From Stagnimonas sp. (GTDB lineage Bacteria; Pseudomonadota; Gammaproteobacteria; Nevskiales; Nevskiaceae): DNA of 64,000 nucleotides. The stretch is from NCBI GenBank assembly GCA_030696045.1, contig JAUYNO010000004.1:37328-101327 (forward strand), given 5' to 3'. Under the pieces are notes generated by a model. The model saw only the letters and a program-made list of their open reading frames with translations, did no database searches and was not told where the DNA came from. This document shows, piece after piece, positions 35,105 to 47,362 of the stretch. Position 1 is the first letter of the stretch. Every line of letters begins with the position of its first letter. A program made the translations under genes and the position numbers.

Positions 35105-35782
35105 CTAAAGCTGCACTTCCGAGAAGTCGCGTGCCGCCGGATGCTGTGGAAAGGGCTTCGCCTTGGCATCCCGCAGCAGTTGGACCGTCGCCAGCCCCGC
35201 CTCGCGGGCCGCGTCGAGTTCCTCGCCGATATCCGAGAGGAACAAGACCTCGTCAGCCGGCAGTCCGATCTGCGCAAGGATGTTTCGGTAGGACGCCACT
35301 TCGCGCTTGCCGCCCATCAGGGTGTCGAAATAGCCCGTGAACAATGGCGTGAGATCGCCGTAGTCGGTATGGCCGAAGATCAGCTGCTGCGCCTCCACCG
35401 AGCCCGAGGAATAGACGTAGAGACGCAGGCCCTGCCCATGCCAGCGACGCAGATACTCGGGCGCGTCCGGATAGACATGGCCCTTGAGTTCACCGGCCGC
35501 GTAGCCCTGAGCCCAGACCATGCCCTGCAGAGCCTTGAGCGGCGTCGCCTTGCGGTCCTCCGCGATCCAGCGCTCCAGCACGTCGGCGGCGTCTTCCAAG
35601 GTCAGCTGGCGGCCTTCGGCTGCGGCGACGGCGTGCACATGCACCGCCACTTCCGGCCGCCGTGCCTGTGCACGCAGGAAGCTGCGTAGATGCGCCTTGG
35701 CATAGGGAAACAGCGTCTGGTGGACGAAGTCGATGGACGAGGTCGTGCCTTCAATGTCGGTGAGGACGGCGCGGATGCTCAA
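35105..35782 (-). CDS. mtnC: acireductone synthase (enolase-phosphatase E1)
   Basis: A 225-residue Mg-dependent HAD enzyme that converts 2,3-diketomethylthiopentyl-1-phosphate to acireductone in the methionine salvage pathway. Motif I is TDIEGTTSSIDFV (8-20), motif II VYSSGSVEAQ, motif III KREVASY and motif IV FLSDIGEELDAA. The start overlaps the mtnD stop (ATGA). Confidence 0.96.
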   Translation of the reverse strand: MSIRAVLTDIEGTTSSIDFVHQTLFPYAKAHLRSFLRAQARRPEVAVHVHAVAAAEGRQLTLEDAADVLERWIAEDRKATPLKALQGMVWAQGYAAGELKGHVYPDAPEYLRRWHGQGLRLYVYSSGSVEAQQLIFGHTDYGDLTPLFTGYFDTLMGGKREVASYRNILAQIGLPADEVLFLSDIGEELDAAREAGLATVQLLRDAKAKPFPQHPAARDFSEVQL

Positions 35783-36333
35783 GCCCCGGCTCCGGTGTAT
35801 TCGGGGAAGCTTTTGGCGATCTCGTCGCCAGTGAATTTGCCCACCCAGCCGTCCGCCTTGGTGAAGAAGCGGATCGCCTTGAACAGGGGCTTCGGACCCA
35901 TGTCGAACCAGTGCGTGGTGTTGGCCGGCAACTCGATCAGGTCACCGGCGGTGCACAGGGTCTGGTAGACCTTGCCGTGCTTGCGGATGTAGAACACCCC
36001 GGCACCGTCGACGAAGAAGCGAATCTCGAAATCGTCGTGGGTGTGCTCGGCCAGGAACTTGCCGCGCGCGGTCGCGGCCTGCTCGTGCGCCGGGTGCATG
36101 GCGACCACGTCCACCGACTGGAAACCATACTTCGCGTTTAGCGCCGCGACCGATGCCGCGTAGGCCGCCAGGACCGTGGCCTGGTCGGCATCCGGGGCCA
36201 GCTTCGCATCGGCGCGCCAGCGCTCCATGGGAATGCCGATGGCGGCCAGCTCACGCTGGATGAGGTCGAAGTCGCTGGTATAGAGCAGGACTTCGCCCGG
36301 CTGGTCGTCGGGCGTGATGGTCAAGGTGGTCAT
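35779..36333 (-). CDS. mtnD: acireductone dioxygenase
   Basis: A 184-residue cupin. The Fe or Ni ligands are in EHTHDDFEIRFF (His, His, Glu) and the later His in TTHWFDMGP. It oxidises acireductone to the methionine precursor with Fe; with Ni the same protein makes an off-pathway product. ATG 36333 overlaps the mtnB stop; an upstream in-frame start would run back into mtnB. Confidence 0.96.
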   Translation of the reverse strand: MTTLTITPDDQPGEVLLYTSDFDLIQRELAAIGIPMERWRADAKLAPDADQATVLAAYAASVAALNAKYGFQSVDVVAMHPAHEQAATARGKFLAEHTHDDFEIRFFVDGAGVFYIRKHGKVYQTLCTAGDLIELPANTTHWFDMGPKPLFKAIRFFTKADGWVGKFTGDEIAKSFPEYTGAGA

Positions 36334-36941
36334 AGCGACAAGTCCCTCAGATGGCACTCCAGCATGAACTCGATGGCCTCGACCCGGTGCCGCGCCTGCG
36401 CGACGCTGGCACCCCAGGCATAGAGACCGTGGCCGGCAATCAGGTAGGCCGGGGTTTCCGCCACCCGCAGCATGTGGGCGTCGACGGTCGCACTCAGGCG
36501 CGCGATGTCCTGATCGTTGGCGAACACCGGAATAACGATATTGGACCGCGGATCGGGTGCGCCCGGCAGCACCTTGAGCAATTCGTAGTTGCTCAGAACG
36601 ATTTGCTCGAAACGGCGCGACAGCACCGTATTGGCGGTCGAGTGCGTGTGCAGCACCGCGCCGGCATCGCCCTGACGGCGGTAGATCTGCATGTGCAGCA
36701 GGGTCTCGTAGCTGGCTTTGCGCCCGGCCTCCAGCGGCTTGCCATCAAGACCGGCGATCAGGAAATCGCCTTCAGCCAGCTCGCCCTTGTGATTTCCGCT
36801 GGCGGTGATCAGTACCCGCTCGGCATCGAGCCGCGCCGAGAAATTGCCGCCGGTCGCCGGCACCCAGCCACGGGCGTGAAACAGCGCGCCCGCCGCGATC
36901 ATCTGGCGGGCCTGCTCGGCGATGTGGACCGCGTCGGTCAT
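36330..36941 (-). CDS. mtnB: methylthioribulose-1-phosphate dehydratase
   Basis: A 203-residue class II aldolase-fold zinc enzyme of methionine salvage. ARGWVPATGGNFSAR, VLHTHSTANTVLSR (zinc His pair) and YLIAGHGLYAWG are diagnostic. It begins 4 bases after the prohibitin-like gene. Together mtnB, mtnD and mtnC cover three successive steps; mtnA and the nucleosidase or phosphorylase are not in the window. Confidence 0.96.
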   Translation of the reverse strand: MTDAVHIAEQARQMIAAGALFHARGWVPATGGNFSARLDAERVLITASGNHKGELAEGDFLIAGLDGKPLEAGRKASYETLLHMQIYRRQGDAGAVLHTHSTANTVLSRRFEQIVLSNYELLKVLPGAPDPRSNIVIPVFANDQDIARLSATVDAHMLRVAETPAYLIAGHGLYAWGASVAQARHRVEAIEFMLECHLRDLSL

Positions 36942-36945
36942 GGCG

Positions 36946-37755
36946 CTACTTGTTGCTGCCGATGCCGATGAAGGGCACCGCGCCGCCGGTCATGGTCTGC
37001 GGCAGCACGCCATTCCATTTGTCGATGGCCTTGCTCTGCACTTCGATCTCGCGCAACTTCAGCAGGTCCGGCGTGATTTCCTGCTTCTGCGCGCGCAGGC
37101 CGGCGGCCTCGGCCTCCGCCGTGGCGATGCGCTGCTTGGCCTCGATCTGGATGCGCTCCAGATCGCGCTGCGCCTTCAGCGCCAGCTGCTCGGCCTCCTG
37201 CTTGGACTCGATGGCCTGGCGAAACTGCTCGGAAAACCGGAAATTGGTGATCGACACCTCGTCGAGCGCCAGCGAGTTCACGGCGCGGGCATTGATCTTC
37301 TCGGTCAGCAGCGCGCGGATGTTGCTGCGCACGTCCTCGCGCTTGGTGATCAGTTCTTCGGCGGTGTACTTGGCGGTCACAGCCTTGAAGGTTTCCTGCA
37401 CGGCGGGATCAATGACCTTCTGCTCGAAGGCCGGGCCGACATCGCGGTAGAGCGTGGCGACCATCGCCGGATTGATGCGGTAGTTGAGGGTGATGGCGGT
37501 ATGCACGGTCTGCAGGTCGCGGCTGGCGGCCTCGCCCTCGGAGTCGGCACGGGCGACGCGCACGTCGATCTTCACTACCTGCGCCAGCGGATTGACCAGG
37601 TGCAGGCCCTCGTCCAGCGGCAGCGGATCGACCTTGCCGAACAGCGTCACCACGCCACGATGGCCGGCCGGCACCACCGAGAACGGCGAGAAGCGCGCGA
37701 AGAACAGCAGCGCGGCAACGACCACAACAATCCATTTGATGAAGGACGTGCGCAT
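36946..37755 (-). CDS. prohibitin/SPFH-family membrane protein
   Basis: A 269-residue protein with one N-terminal membrane span (IKWIVVVVAALLFFA), then an SPFH domain (PAGHRGVVTLFGKVDPLPLDEG) and a long coiled coil (EQFRQAIESKQEAEQLALKAQRD-type). Such proteins form ring assemblies at the inner membrane. ATG 37755 follows GGAG; an in-frame ATG at 37818, 3 bases after mgtE, would add 21 basic residues before the span. It lies between mgtE and mtnB in one leftward run. Confidence 0.88.
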   Translation of the reverse strand: MRTSFIKWIVVVVAALLFFARFSPFSVVPAGHRGVVTLFGKVDPLPLDEGLHLVNPLAQVVKIDVRVARADSEGEAASRDLQTVHTAITLNYRINPAMVATLYRDVGPAFEQKVIDPAVQETFKAVTAKYTAEELITKREDVRSNIRALLTEKINARAVNSLALDEVSITNFRFSEQFRQAIESKQEAEQLALKAQRDLERIQIEAKQRIATAEAEAAGLRAQKQEITPDLLKLREIEVQSKAIDKWNGVLPQTMTGGAVPFIGIGSNK

Positions 37756-37821
37756 AGGAACGGCTCCGGAACTACGGGGGATATCGAGACGGCGGAAGCG
37801 GGCGTCGAAGGTGGCCATCGG

Positions 37822-39276
37822 CTAGACCAGAAACACGGCAGCCAGGGCCAGGAAGATGAAGAAGCCCATGCTGTCGGTGAACGCCGTCAGCAGCACCGAG
37901 GAACCCATCACCGGATCGCGCCCGAAACGCTGCAGGGTCAGGGGGATCAGCACTCCGGCGGCAGCGGCGACCCAGAGATTGAGCATCACCGCCACCGCGA
38001 TCACCAGCGCCAGCGGCCACTGGTGGTACAGCGCCAGGGTCGCCACGCCCAGCACCGAACCCCAGAGGGCACCGTTGACGGTGGCGACGACGAATTCCTT
38101 GCTGAACATCTTGCGCAGCTGGGTGGGGCCGAGCTGGTTCAGCGCCAGGCCGCGGATCACCAGGGCCACGGTCTGGTTGCCGGTATTGCCGCCGATGCTG
38201 GCGACGATGGGCATCAGGGCCGCCAGCGCCACCAGCTGAACGATGATGTCCTCGAAGGCGCCAATCACCCGCGAGGCAAAGAAGGCAGTCAACAGGTTCA
38301 GCGCCAGCCAGGGCCAGCGGTTCTTGGCGCTCTCCATCGCCGGCGCGAACAGATCCTCCTCCTCGGACAGGCCGACCTGGCGCAGGCTTTCGCTCTGGGC
38401 GCGTTCCTTGATCGCGTCGACCACGGCATCGACCGGGATGCGGCCTACCACCTGCTTGTGCAGGTTCACCACCGGCGCGGAGATCAGGTCGTACTTCTCG
38501 AACGCGGTCACGGCATCGGCGACCGCGTCACCGGTGTAGAAGAAGGTGGGATCGGCGGTCATAACCTCGCGCACCTCGCGCTCCGGCTCCTGCAGTAGCA
38601 GCTGCTCCAGCGACAGCACGCCGCGCAAATGGCCGCCACGGTCGACCACGATTAGTTGGTTGACATCCGGCGGCAGCGACTTCTGGCGCCGCAGCAAGCG
38701 CAGCACTGCCTCCAGAGAGGCGTCTTCGCGCACGCTTAGAAAGTCGAGATCCATCATCGACCCGACGCTACCGTCGGGGAAGGACAATACCGAGCGCACC
38801 TCCGCCTGATCGTCGCGATCCAGCCGGGTCAGCACGCCCTGACTGAGTTCCTCCGGCAACTCGCTGAGCAGTTCGGCGATGTCGTCGGAATCGAGGTGGC
38901 GGACCACCGCCGCGATCTCCTCCGGACGCATGTCGCCGAGCAGGGCACGCAGCACCGCCTCGTTGATCTCCAGCAGCACTGCGCCGCGCCGCTCCGGTCT
39001 TACCAGGCCCCATGCGGCCTCGCGGGCATCCTGCGGCAGACTTTCGAGAATGAAGGCGATGTCGGCCGGGTGCAGCTGGGCCAGCTTCTGCTCCAACTGG
39101 GCCTGCTGCTGCCGGGCCACCAGCTGCGCCACCACGTCGTGCTTGCTGAGTTCGGCCCGCCCCTCGGAGCGGCTGACCAGTTCGCGCTCGACCGCCTGCC
39201 GCGTCAGCAGATCGATGATCTGCTCGCGCGCCTGCTCGAGGTGGCGGTGGTGGAGGCGTTCCTGGGATTCGCTCAT
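37822..39276 (-). CDS. mgtE: magnesium transporter MgtE
   Basis: A 484-residue Mg channel. The N-terminal helical domain (about 40-160, with LHPADIAFILESLP) and the paired CBS domains (about 165-300) sense intracellular Mg. Five membrane spans fill about 315-484, with the conserved selectivity segment PIVASIGGNTGNQT. Full length. It is the first gene of a run that continues through the prohibitin-like gene and mtnBDC. Confidence 0.96.
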   Translation of the reverse strand: MSESQERLHHRHLEQAREQIIDLLTRQAVERELVSRSEGRAELSKHDVVAQLVARQQQAQLEQKLAQLHPADIAFILESLPQDAREAAWGLVRPERRGAVLLEINEAVLRALLGDMRPEEIAAVVRHLDSDDIAELLSELPEELSQGVLTRLDRDDQAEVRSVLSFPDGSVGSMMDLDFLSVREDASLEAVLRLLRRQKSLPPDVNQLIVVDRGGHLRGVLSLEQLLLQEPEREVREVMTADPTFFYTGDAVADAVTAFEKYDLISAPVVNLHKQVVGRIPVDAVVDAIKERAQSESLRQVGLSEEEDLFAPAMESAKNRWPWLALNLLTAFFASRVIGAFEDIIVQLVALAALMPIVASIGGNTGNQTVALVIRGLALNQLGPTQLRKMFSKEFVVATVNGALWGSVLGVATLALYHQWPLALVIAVAVMLNLWVAAAAGVLIPLTLQRFGRDPVMGSSVLLTAFTDSMGFFIFLALAAVFLV

Positions 39277-39292
39277 GAGACGAAATGGTAGC

Positions 39293-39326
39293 CCGGAAAA
39301 ATGAAAAGCCCGCTATGAAGCGGGCT
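39293..39326 (-). terminator. terminator after rpmB-rpmG
   Basis: Read leftward, AGCCCGCT-TCAT-AGCGGGCT is followed by a T-rich run. Two more hairpins, at about 39339-39357 and 39359-39380, lie between it and the rpmG stop. Confidence 0.7.
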
Positions 39327-39379
39327 GTTCTGAACCTGCCCCCGCCTTCGCGGGGATGATTTCGCGCGTCAGCGCGAAA

Positions 39380-39553
39380 TCACTTGATCTTCGCTTCCTT
39401 GAACAGCACGTGCTTGCGCACCACCGGATCGTACTTCTTGAACTCGAACTTTTCCGGCGTGTTCTTGCGGTTCTTCTTGGTCGTGTAGTAGTAACCCGTG
39501 TCCGCCGTGGAGACGAGCTTGATCTTCTCGTTGTCTTTCTTCTTGCCAGCCAT
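39380..39553 (-). CDS. rpmG: 50S ribosomal protein L33
   Basis: A 57-residue ribosomal protein beginning [19 protein letters not shown] and ending [23 protein letters not shown] and [10 protein letters not shown] are typical of L33. No Cys pair is present, so it is the zinc-free form. It follows rpmB by 11 bases, the standard bacterial order. Confidence 0.97.
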   Translation of the reverse strand: MAGKKKDNEKIKLVSTADTGYYYTTKKNRKNTPEKFEFKKYDPVVRKHVLFKEAKIK

Positions 39554-39564
39554 TGCCGTTCTCC

Positions 39565-39804
39565 TTACTTGGCCAGTTCGCCGCGGGCACGGAGGCCGGC
39601 GAGCACGGGCTCAATGCCCTGCTTGTCGATGATGCGAAGGCCGTGGTTGGACACGCGCAGCTTCACGAAGCGCTTTTCGCTCTCGACCCAGAACCGGTGC
39701 GTATGCAGGTTGGGCAGGAAGCGGGTCTTCTTCTTGACGTTGGAGTGGGAAACGGTGTTGCCCACCAGCGGCTTCTTGCCGGTGACTTGGCAGACTCGGG
39801 ACAT
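39565..39804 (-). CDS. rpmB: 50S ribosomal protein L28
   Basis: A 79-residue ribosomal protein: [20 protein letters not shown], then [17 protein letters not shown]. Only one Cys lies at the N-terminus, so it is the zinc-free form. ATG 39804 gives the family N-terminus and is preceded by GAGG. It is transcribed with rpmG from the promoter at 39877-39905. Confidence 0.97.
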   Translation of the reverse strand: MSRVCQVTGKKPLVGNTVSHSNVKKKTRFLPNLHTHRFWVESEKRFVKLRVSNHGLRIIDKQGIEPVLAGLRARGELAK

Positions 39805-39876
39805 GGCTGAAAAACCTCGACAGGAGGAACGACCAGGCCCCCTGAAGACTCCAAGGACCTGACAAAAAGGGCGCGA

Positions 39877-39905
39877 AGTATGCCGGCCGACCAAAGATTA
39901 AGCAA
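39877..39905 (-). promoter_or_regulatory. sigma70-type promoter of rpmBG
   Basis: TTGCTT (39900-39905) and CATACT (39877-39882) on the minus strand with exactly 17 bases between them, 73 bases before rpmB. Confidence 0.5.
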
Positions 39906-40002
39906 GCCACCTATAGCAAGCTCGGTTTGCTCAGCTCGGATGGCCTCGCCGCCACGCTCACGATGTTAATGAGACACACATGCCGTGCTAGCATCGCCGC
40001 CT

Positions 40003-40179
40003 ATGGAATCGAAAACCGCCCGCCTCACCGTCCTGGTCGATCCAGACAAGAAAGAGGCCTTCGAGCAACTCTGCGCGAAGCAGGACCTGACCGCCTCGCA
40101 GGTGGTCCGGCAACTGATCCGGGACTACCTCAGCAAGCACGGCATCGGGTACGGCAAGCCGGAGGCAGGAAACAGCTAG
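40003..40179 (+). CDS. ribbon-helix-helix (CopG-like) DNA-binding protein
   Basis: A 58-residue protein. TARLTVLVDPDKKEAFEQLCAK followed by TASQVVRQLIRDYLSKH is the beta-strand plus two-helix pattern of RHH regulators. No toxin partner is adjacent. An extended -10 (TG-C-TAGCAT, 39986-39994) ends 8 bases before the ATG, implying a near-leaderless mRNA. It overlaps the convergent spermidine-synthase-like gene by 4 bases. DNA target unknown. Confidence 0.75.
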   Translation: MESKTARLTVLVDPDKKEAFEQLCAKQDLTASQVVRQLIRDYLSKHGIGYGKPEAGNS

Positions 40180-41180
40180 GAACGGCGCGGCGTTCGCGCC
40201 CGCCCGGCCAGGCTCCGCAGCCGTGACGCCAGCGGTGGCGGCGCCAGGCAGGCCCTTTGCAGATCGTGCGCCAGCCGCAGCATGCTGGCGAACTGGTGGA
40301 AGTCCATCCCGCAGCGCTTCGATAGCAGCGCGGCCCGTTTTTCGATCAGGTCCCAGTCCGGGACCATAAAGGGGTCGTTGAAAGCGAACACGATCTTGTT
40401 GTCGCCGGCCCGCGCATTGGCGTTCAGCACGATCACCTGATCCCAGAACGCCGCCCGGATGTGGTTCAGCAGGACATTGCTGCGTCCGACCAGCCCGATC
40501 AGGTTGAGCACGACCATGCCGGAGGGCCGCAGGCGCCGCCTCAGCCCCTGAAAGAAGTCCCCGGTGCAGAACTGCGGCGCTACGCCCTGCTCGTCGCAGC
40601 CGTCCATCACCACCACATCGACCTGTTCGTTCAGCTCGCCCAGATAGTCGGCGGCATCGGCCTGCACCAGCTGGTAGCGCTCGTCCGGCTCAGGCAGCTC
40701 GAAGAGCTCGCCGAATTCGATGACGCGCGGATCGATCTCCACGGTGGTGATCCGGGTCTCGCGCAGGTGCCGGTGACAGAACTTGGTCAGCGAGCCGCCG
40801 CCCAAGCCGACCATGACGAGATCGCGCGGATGCGGCTGGAACAGCAGGAACGCCATCATCTGGCGGGTATAGCTCAGGGTCAGCCGGGTCGGATGGTCCA
40901 GCAGCATTTCGCTCTGCACGAAGCGCAGGCTGAAGTGCAGGCGGCGCGAGCGGACGCTGTCCAGGGCGAAGGGCTGTCCGTAGTTGCCGGCGCGCACCTG
41001 GCGCAGCAGCGCGCCCACATCGGCATCGGCGGGCTCACGCAGCCAGATCGTGTCGCCGCTGACCAGGCCCTTGGCGGGCAGGCTGTGCCAGATGCGATCC
41101 GCCAGCCCGGACTCGGTTCCGCGCCCGAAGGCCTGGCCATCGGCGCTCACTGGAAAGCCGCCGGCACGGCCTGCGGACAT
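40176..41180 (-). CDS. spermidine synthase-like methyltransferase-fold protein
   Basis: A 334-residue soluble protein with a Rossmann core. MVGLGGGSLTKFCHRHL is the nucleotide-binding loop, TTVEIDPRVIEFGELF the acidic motif, and VVVMDGCDEQGVAPQFCTGDFF the active-site region of spermidine synthase-like proteins. The usual Asp of aminopropyl transfer lies in VMDG. Start is ATG 41180; a TTG at 41210 is an alternative. True polyamine synthesis is not certain, since many homologues in this group have no known activity. Confidence 0.82.
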   Translation of the reverse strand: MSAGRAGGFPVSADGQAFGRGTESGLADRIWHSLPAKGLVSGDTIWLREPADADVGALLRQVRAGNYGQPFALDSVRSRRLHFSLRFVQSEMLLDHPTRLTLSYTRQMMAFLLFQPHPRDLVMVGLGGGSLTKFCHRHLRETRITTVEIDPRVIEFGELFELPEPDERYQLVQADAADYLGELNEQVDVVVMDGCDEQGVAPQFCTGDFFQGLRRRLRPSGMVVLNLIGLVGRSNVLLNHIRAAFWDQVIVLNANARAGDNKIVFAFNDPFMVPDWDLIEKRAALLSKRCGMDFHQFASMLRLAHDLQRACLAPPPLASRLRSLAGRARTPRRS

Positions 41181-41326
41181 GCGGTCCGCAAGGCGTCGCC
41201 CCTGCGGCAAGGCCAGCGTGGTTTCAGCGGGAGCACCGGATTTTTCTGTGAGTTGAATGCAACTCGCATGATAATAACATTACCACATTGCCGACGAACT
41301 GCCGACCAGGGGCCCAGCTCCGGTCG

Positions 41327-42001
41327 TCAGAGCAGGCCGCGTTCGGCGAAGGACAGGGGCGGCCCCTCGCCGACCACGAAATGGTCCAGCACCCGCACCT
41401 CGACCGTGGCCAGCGCCTGCCGCAGGCGCTCGGTCAGGCGCCGGTCCGCCTCGCTCGGCTCGGGCGCGCCGGAGGGATGGTTGTGAGCAAAGATCACCGC
41501 CGCCGCGCCCAGCCGCAGCGCCGCCTTGACCACCTCGCGCGGATAGACGCTGGCCTCGCTTAGCGTGCCCTCGGCCAGCACCTCGCTGGCCAGCAGGCGG
41601 TTCTGGCTGTCCAGGAACAGGCCGTGAAACCGCTCCCGATCACCGTCGCGCAGGCGGCTGGCCAGGTAGCGTCGCACCAGGGCCGGCTCGCGCAGCAGGT
41701 CGCGCTCGGCCAGGGTTTCGCCCAGGTGCCGCCGCGCCAGCTCCAGCACCGCCTGCAACTGCGCGTACTTGGCCGTGCCCAGGCCGCGCTCGGCGCAGAA
41801 CGCCGCGCGCTCGGCCCCCAGCAAGCCGCGCAGGCCACCAAAACGACTCAGCAGCTGGCGGGCAAGATCCACCGCGCTCAGGCCGGGAATGCCGGTGCGC
41901 AGGAAGATGGCCAGCAGCTCGGCGTCGGACAGCCCGGCGGCGCCCTGCGCCAGCAGCTTCTCGCGCGGACGCTCGCCTTCCGGCCAGTCGCGGATGCTCA
42001 T
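41327..42001 (-). CDS. radC: RadC/JAMM-domain protein
   Basis: A 224-residue protein with an N-terminal helix-hairpin-helix-like part ([18 protein letters not shown]) and a JAMM metal site (E.. then [16 protein letters not shown]). Although named for DNA repair, the function of RadC is unsettled. Its ATG overlaps the stop of the M48 peptidase gene. In most relatives radC is next to coaBC; here two genes stand between. Confidence 0.93.
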   Translation of the reverse strand: MSIRDWPEGERPREKLLAQGAAGLSDAELLAIFLRTGIPGLSAVDLARQLLSRFGGLRGLLGAERAAFCAERGLGTAKYAQLQAVLELARRHLGETLAERDLLREPALVRRYLASRLRDGDRERFHGLFLDSQNRLLASEVLAEGTLSEASVYPREVVKAALRLGAAAVIFAHNHPSGAPEPSEADRRLTERLRQALATVEVRVLDHFVVGEGPPLSFAERGLL

Positions 42002-43929
42002 CCCCGCAGAGCCGGAGGCACCCCGCCGACAGGCAGGATCCCACCCAGGGCCGGTGGCAGCGGACAGTGCAAGCTGGCGCAGGCCACCCGCAGCAGCTCG
42101 GCCTCGCCGACCGTCACCCGGCCGTTGTAGCCCAGGGTCTGAACCAGGGCTTCGACCAGCAGCTGCTTGGCCGGCGCCAGCAGCTCATCCAGAGCGTTCA
42201 GCGCGGCTTCGAGGCTGCCCCAGTCCGGCGCCGCCTGGTGCCGGCGCGGCAAGCGCGGGTACAGGTGGTTCCAGCCGCTGGCAAACGCGCGCCGGGCCGC
42301 TTCCGGTTCCGGGTTGCCGGCGCTGGCCAGGGCCGACAACAGGGCGGCGATCGCGTCCTCGCTGCCGGCCAGGCGGCGGCGGCCACCCGCCCCGGCTTCC
42401 GCGGGTGCCAGCCAGTCGGCGATCTGCACCCGCAGCAGACGCCCGAGCGCGAATTCAAAGGGACAGACCCGGCCGTCGGCATGGCTCAGTTCGGAGCTGA
42501 GGCTGATGAGGCGTTCGAGATCCTGCGGCGGCCAGGCGCGCAGGGCCGGGAATGCCATCGAGGCCAGCGGCAGCCGCTGCGCCGGATGCAGGTTCACCAT
42601 CGCCTGCCGGCAATGCCGCGCGGCATTGGCCAGCGGCGCCCCGAAGGCCTCGCGCAGCAGCGCCAGTTGGCGCTCCAGCACCGCGCCCTCTTCGCGATCG
42701 CAAAGCAGTGCCAACAGCACCGCTGGGGCCATCCGGGGGTCGTGGCAGGCGCGGTCCAGTTCGGCCGGCAGGGTCGCGTGCAACTGCTCGGCGTAGCGGT
42801 AGTCGTCCGCCCCGGGGTGCGCGACCTGCGAGACCACCCGCCCGGCATCGAGGCTGCCGCTCGGAGTGCTCAGGCTGCTGACCGGCAGCTCCTCGCTGTC
42901 CGGCACGTAGTAGCCGGGATCATTGATCTGGGCCGCCAGCGCCGCCAGGGACCGCGGGCTGAAGCCGGGCTCCAGCCGACGAATGCGCTCGATCACCGGC
43001 GGATGGGTGGCGAACCAGAACGACAGCGAGAAGCCGTCGCCGAACAGCATGTGGCTGACTTCCTCGCCGCGACCATTGCTCAGGCCCGAGCCGAGATCAA
43101 AGCCGGCGATCTTCTTCAGCGCCCCCGCCAGGCCCCGGGTCTGGCGGGTGAACTGCACCGCCGAGGCGTCGGCCAGGTACTCGCGCTGGCGCGAGATGCG
43201 CGCCTTGATCAGCCTCCCGAAGAACATCCCGGCGGAGCCAGCCACCAGCAGGCCGACGCCGAGCAGGGCCAGGGTCGGTCCGCGCTTCTCGCGGCGCGGG
43301 GTGTGCCGCAGCAGCTCGCGGCCGATGATGTGGATCACCAGCAGGCCAAACACCAGGCCCATCAGCCGGATGTTGAGCCGCATGTCGCCGTTGAGGATGT
43401 GGCTGAACTCGTGGGCGATGACACCCTGCAACTCGTCGCGGTCGAGCTTTTCCAGGGCGCCGCGGGTGACGGCGACTGCGGCGTCGGAAGGCGCGTAGCC
43501 GGCGGCGAAGGCATTGATGCCGGGCTCGGTTTCCAGCACATAGATTTCCGGCACCGGCACGCCAGAGGCGATGGCGATCTCCTCGACCACGTTGCGCAGC
43601 CGGCGCAGCCTGGGGTCGCGGGTCGCGCTCTCGACCGGGGTGCCACCGAGTGAACGGGCCACCATGCCACCGCCGGCCTTGAGCTCGCTGATCTTCACCA
43701 GGCTGGCGAGGGTGATCACCGCCAGCACGCCAAATCCGGCCATCGCGAGAATCTCCGCGCGCGGCAGCCTCGCGTCACGCAAGGCGACGTCCTGGCTGGC
43801 GCCGACCGCGATGCTCACCGCCAGCACCGCCACCACCAGCGCCACCACCATCAGCACCGACAGGATGAAGGCGATCATCATCCAGCGCGACTGCGCGCGC
43901 GCGCGCGCCTGATGCTCGAAAAAATTCAT
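41998..43929 (-). CDS. M48 family metallopeptidase with long C-terminal extension
   Basis: A 643-residue inner-membrane protease. Two N-terminal spans (about 17-45 and 60-80) precede the HtpX-like domain, with HEFSH in [13 protein letters not shown], two more spans (about 205-240), and [14 protein letters not shown] carrying the third zinc ligand. After about residue 330 there are 310 further residues, helical and without known motifs. Simple HtpX proteins are under 300 residues. It follows lemA, a common pairing; both probably act in envelope protein quality control. Confidence 0.88.
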   Translation of the reverse strand: MNFFEHQARARAQSRWMMIAFILSVLMVVALVVAVLAVSIAVGASQDVALRDARLPRAEILAMAGFGVLAVITLASLVKISELKAGGGMVARSLGGTPVESATRDPRLRRLRNVVEEIAIASGVPVPEIYVLETEPGINAFAAGYAPSDAAVAVTRGALEKLDRDELQGVIAHEFSHILNGDMRLNIRLMGLVFGLLVIHIIGRELLRHTPRREKRGPTLALLGVGLLVAGSAGMFFGRLIKARISRQREYLADASAVQFTRQTRGLAGALKKIAGFDLGSGLSNGRGEEVSHMLFGDGFSLSFWFATHPPVIERIRRLEPGFSPRSLAALAAQINDPGYYVPDSEELPVSSLSTPSGSLDAGRVVSQVAHPGADDYRYAEQLHATLPAELDRACHDPRMAPAVLLALLCDREEGAVLERQLALLREAFGAPLANAARHCRQAMVNLHPAQRLPLASMAFPALRAWPPQDLERLISLSSELSHADGRVCPFEFALGRLLRVQIADWLAPAEAGAGGRRRLAGSEDAIAALLSALASAGNPEPEAARRAFASGWNHLYPRLPRRHQAAPDWGSLEAALNALDELLAPAKQLLVEALVQTLGYNGRVTVGEAELLRVACASLHCPLPPALGGILPVGGVPPALRG

Positions 43930-43967
43930 GCGCCGACCGGCCGCGGACCGCGCGGAAGCGAGGGCCT

Positions 43968-44552
43968 CTAGAACTGCACCTTCGGCGCCTGGCGGGCCTG
44001 GGCGGACTCGACTTCCAGCAGGGTGGCGCCGGTGAAGCCGAACATGCCGGCGACGAAGTTGTTGGGAAACACCTCGCGCTTGTTGTTGTAGCTCATCACC
44101 CCGTCGTTGTAGGCCTGCCGGGCGAAGGCGATGCGGTTCTCGGTGGAGGCCAGCTCCTCGGTGAGCTGCTGCATGTTGGCGCTGGCCTTCAGGTCCGGAT
44201 AGGCCTCGATGGTGGCGGTGAAGCGGCCGAGCGCGCCGGCCAGCGCGCCCTCGGCGCTGGACAGCTGCTTCATGGCGATGGCCTCGCCGGGATTGGCCTG
44301 CGCCGTCTTCAAGGCGGCCAGGGCGCCGCCGCGGGCGGCGATCACCGCTTCCAGCGTGCCCCGCTCGTGGCTGAGGTAGGCCTTGGCGGTCTCGACCAGG
44401 TTGGGGATCAGGTCGTAGCGCCGCTGCAGCTGCACCTCGATCTGCGAAAAGGCGTTCTTGTAGGCGTTGCGCAGCGTCACCAGGCCGTTGTAGACGCCGA
44501 TCAGCAGGAAGGCCAGCAGGCCCAGAACGGCGAGAAAGATGATGGCGGACAT
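43968..44552 (-). CDS. LemA family membrane protein
   Basis: A 194-residue protein with one N-terminal span (IIFLAVLGLLAFLLIGVYN) and a long helical domain: AFSQIEVQLQRRYDLIPNLVETAKAY is the LemA signature. YNNKREVFPNNFVAGMFGF closes it. AGGGAG precedes ATG 44552. Its pairing with an M48 protease is conserved in many bacteria. It is divergent from coaBC. Confidence 0.95.
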   Translation of the reverse strand: MSAIIFLAVLGLLAFLLIGVYNGLVTLRNAYKNAFSQIEVQLQRRYDLIPNLVETAKAYLSHERGTLEAVIAARGGALAALKTAQANPGEAIAMKQLSSAEGALAGALGRFTATIEAYPDLKASANMQQLTEELASTENRIAFARQAYNDGVMSYNNKREVFPNNFVAGMFGFTGATLLEVESAQARQAPKVQF

Positions 44553-44629
44553 CGCTAGCTCCCTGATCTCTTGATGTTCTTGATGGCAATGGGCGGTGCG
44601 GCGGCCCTGGCCGTGAGCATAGCGGGCCT

Positions 44630-44635
44630 TACAAT
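44630..44635 (+). promoter_or_regulatory. -10 box giving a leaderless coaBC mRNA
   Basis: TACAAT ends 7 bases before the coaBC ATG, with no ribosome site between. Transcription would start at about the A of the ATG. The -35 region is weak. Confidence 0.45.
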
Positions 44636-44642
44636 TCACGTC

Positions 44643-47347
<2,705 letters not shown>

Positions 47348-47362
47348 ACCCGGCCGGGCCGC

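Noticed and set aside
41252..41285. Fur-box-like AT-rich sequence with palindrome GAGTTG-AATG-CAACTC upstream of the spermidine-synthase-like gene
   Set aside because: Only part of the Fur consensus matches, and the neighbouring genes are not iron genes.
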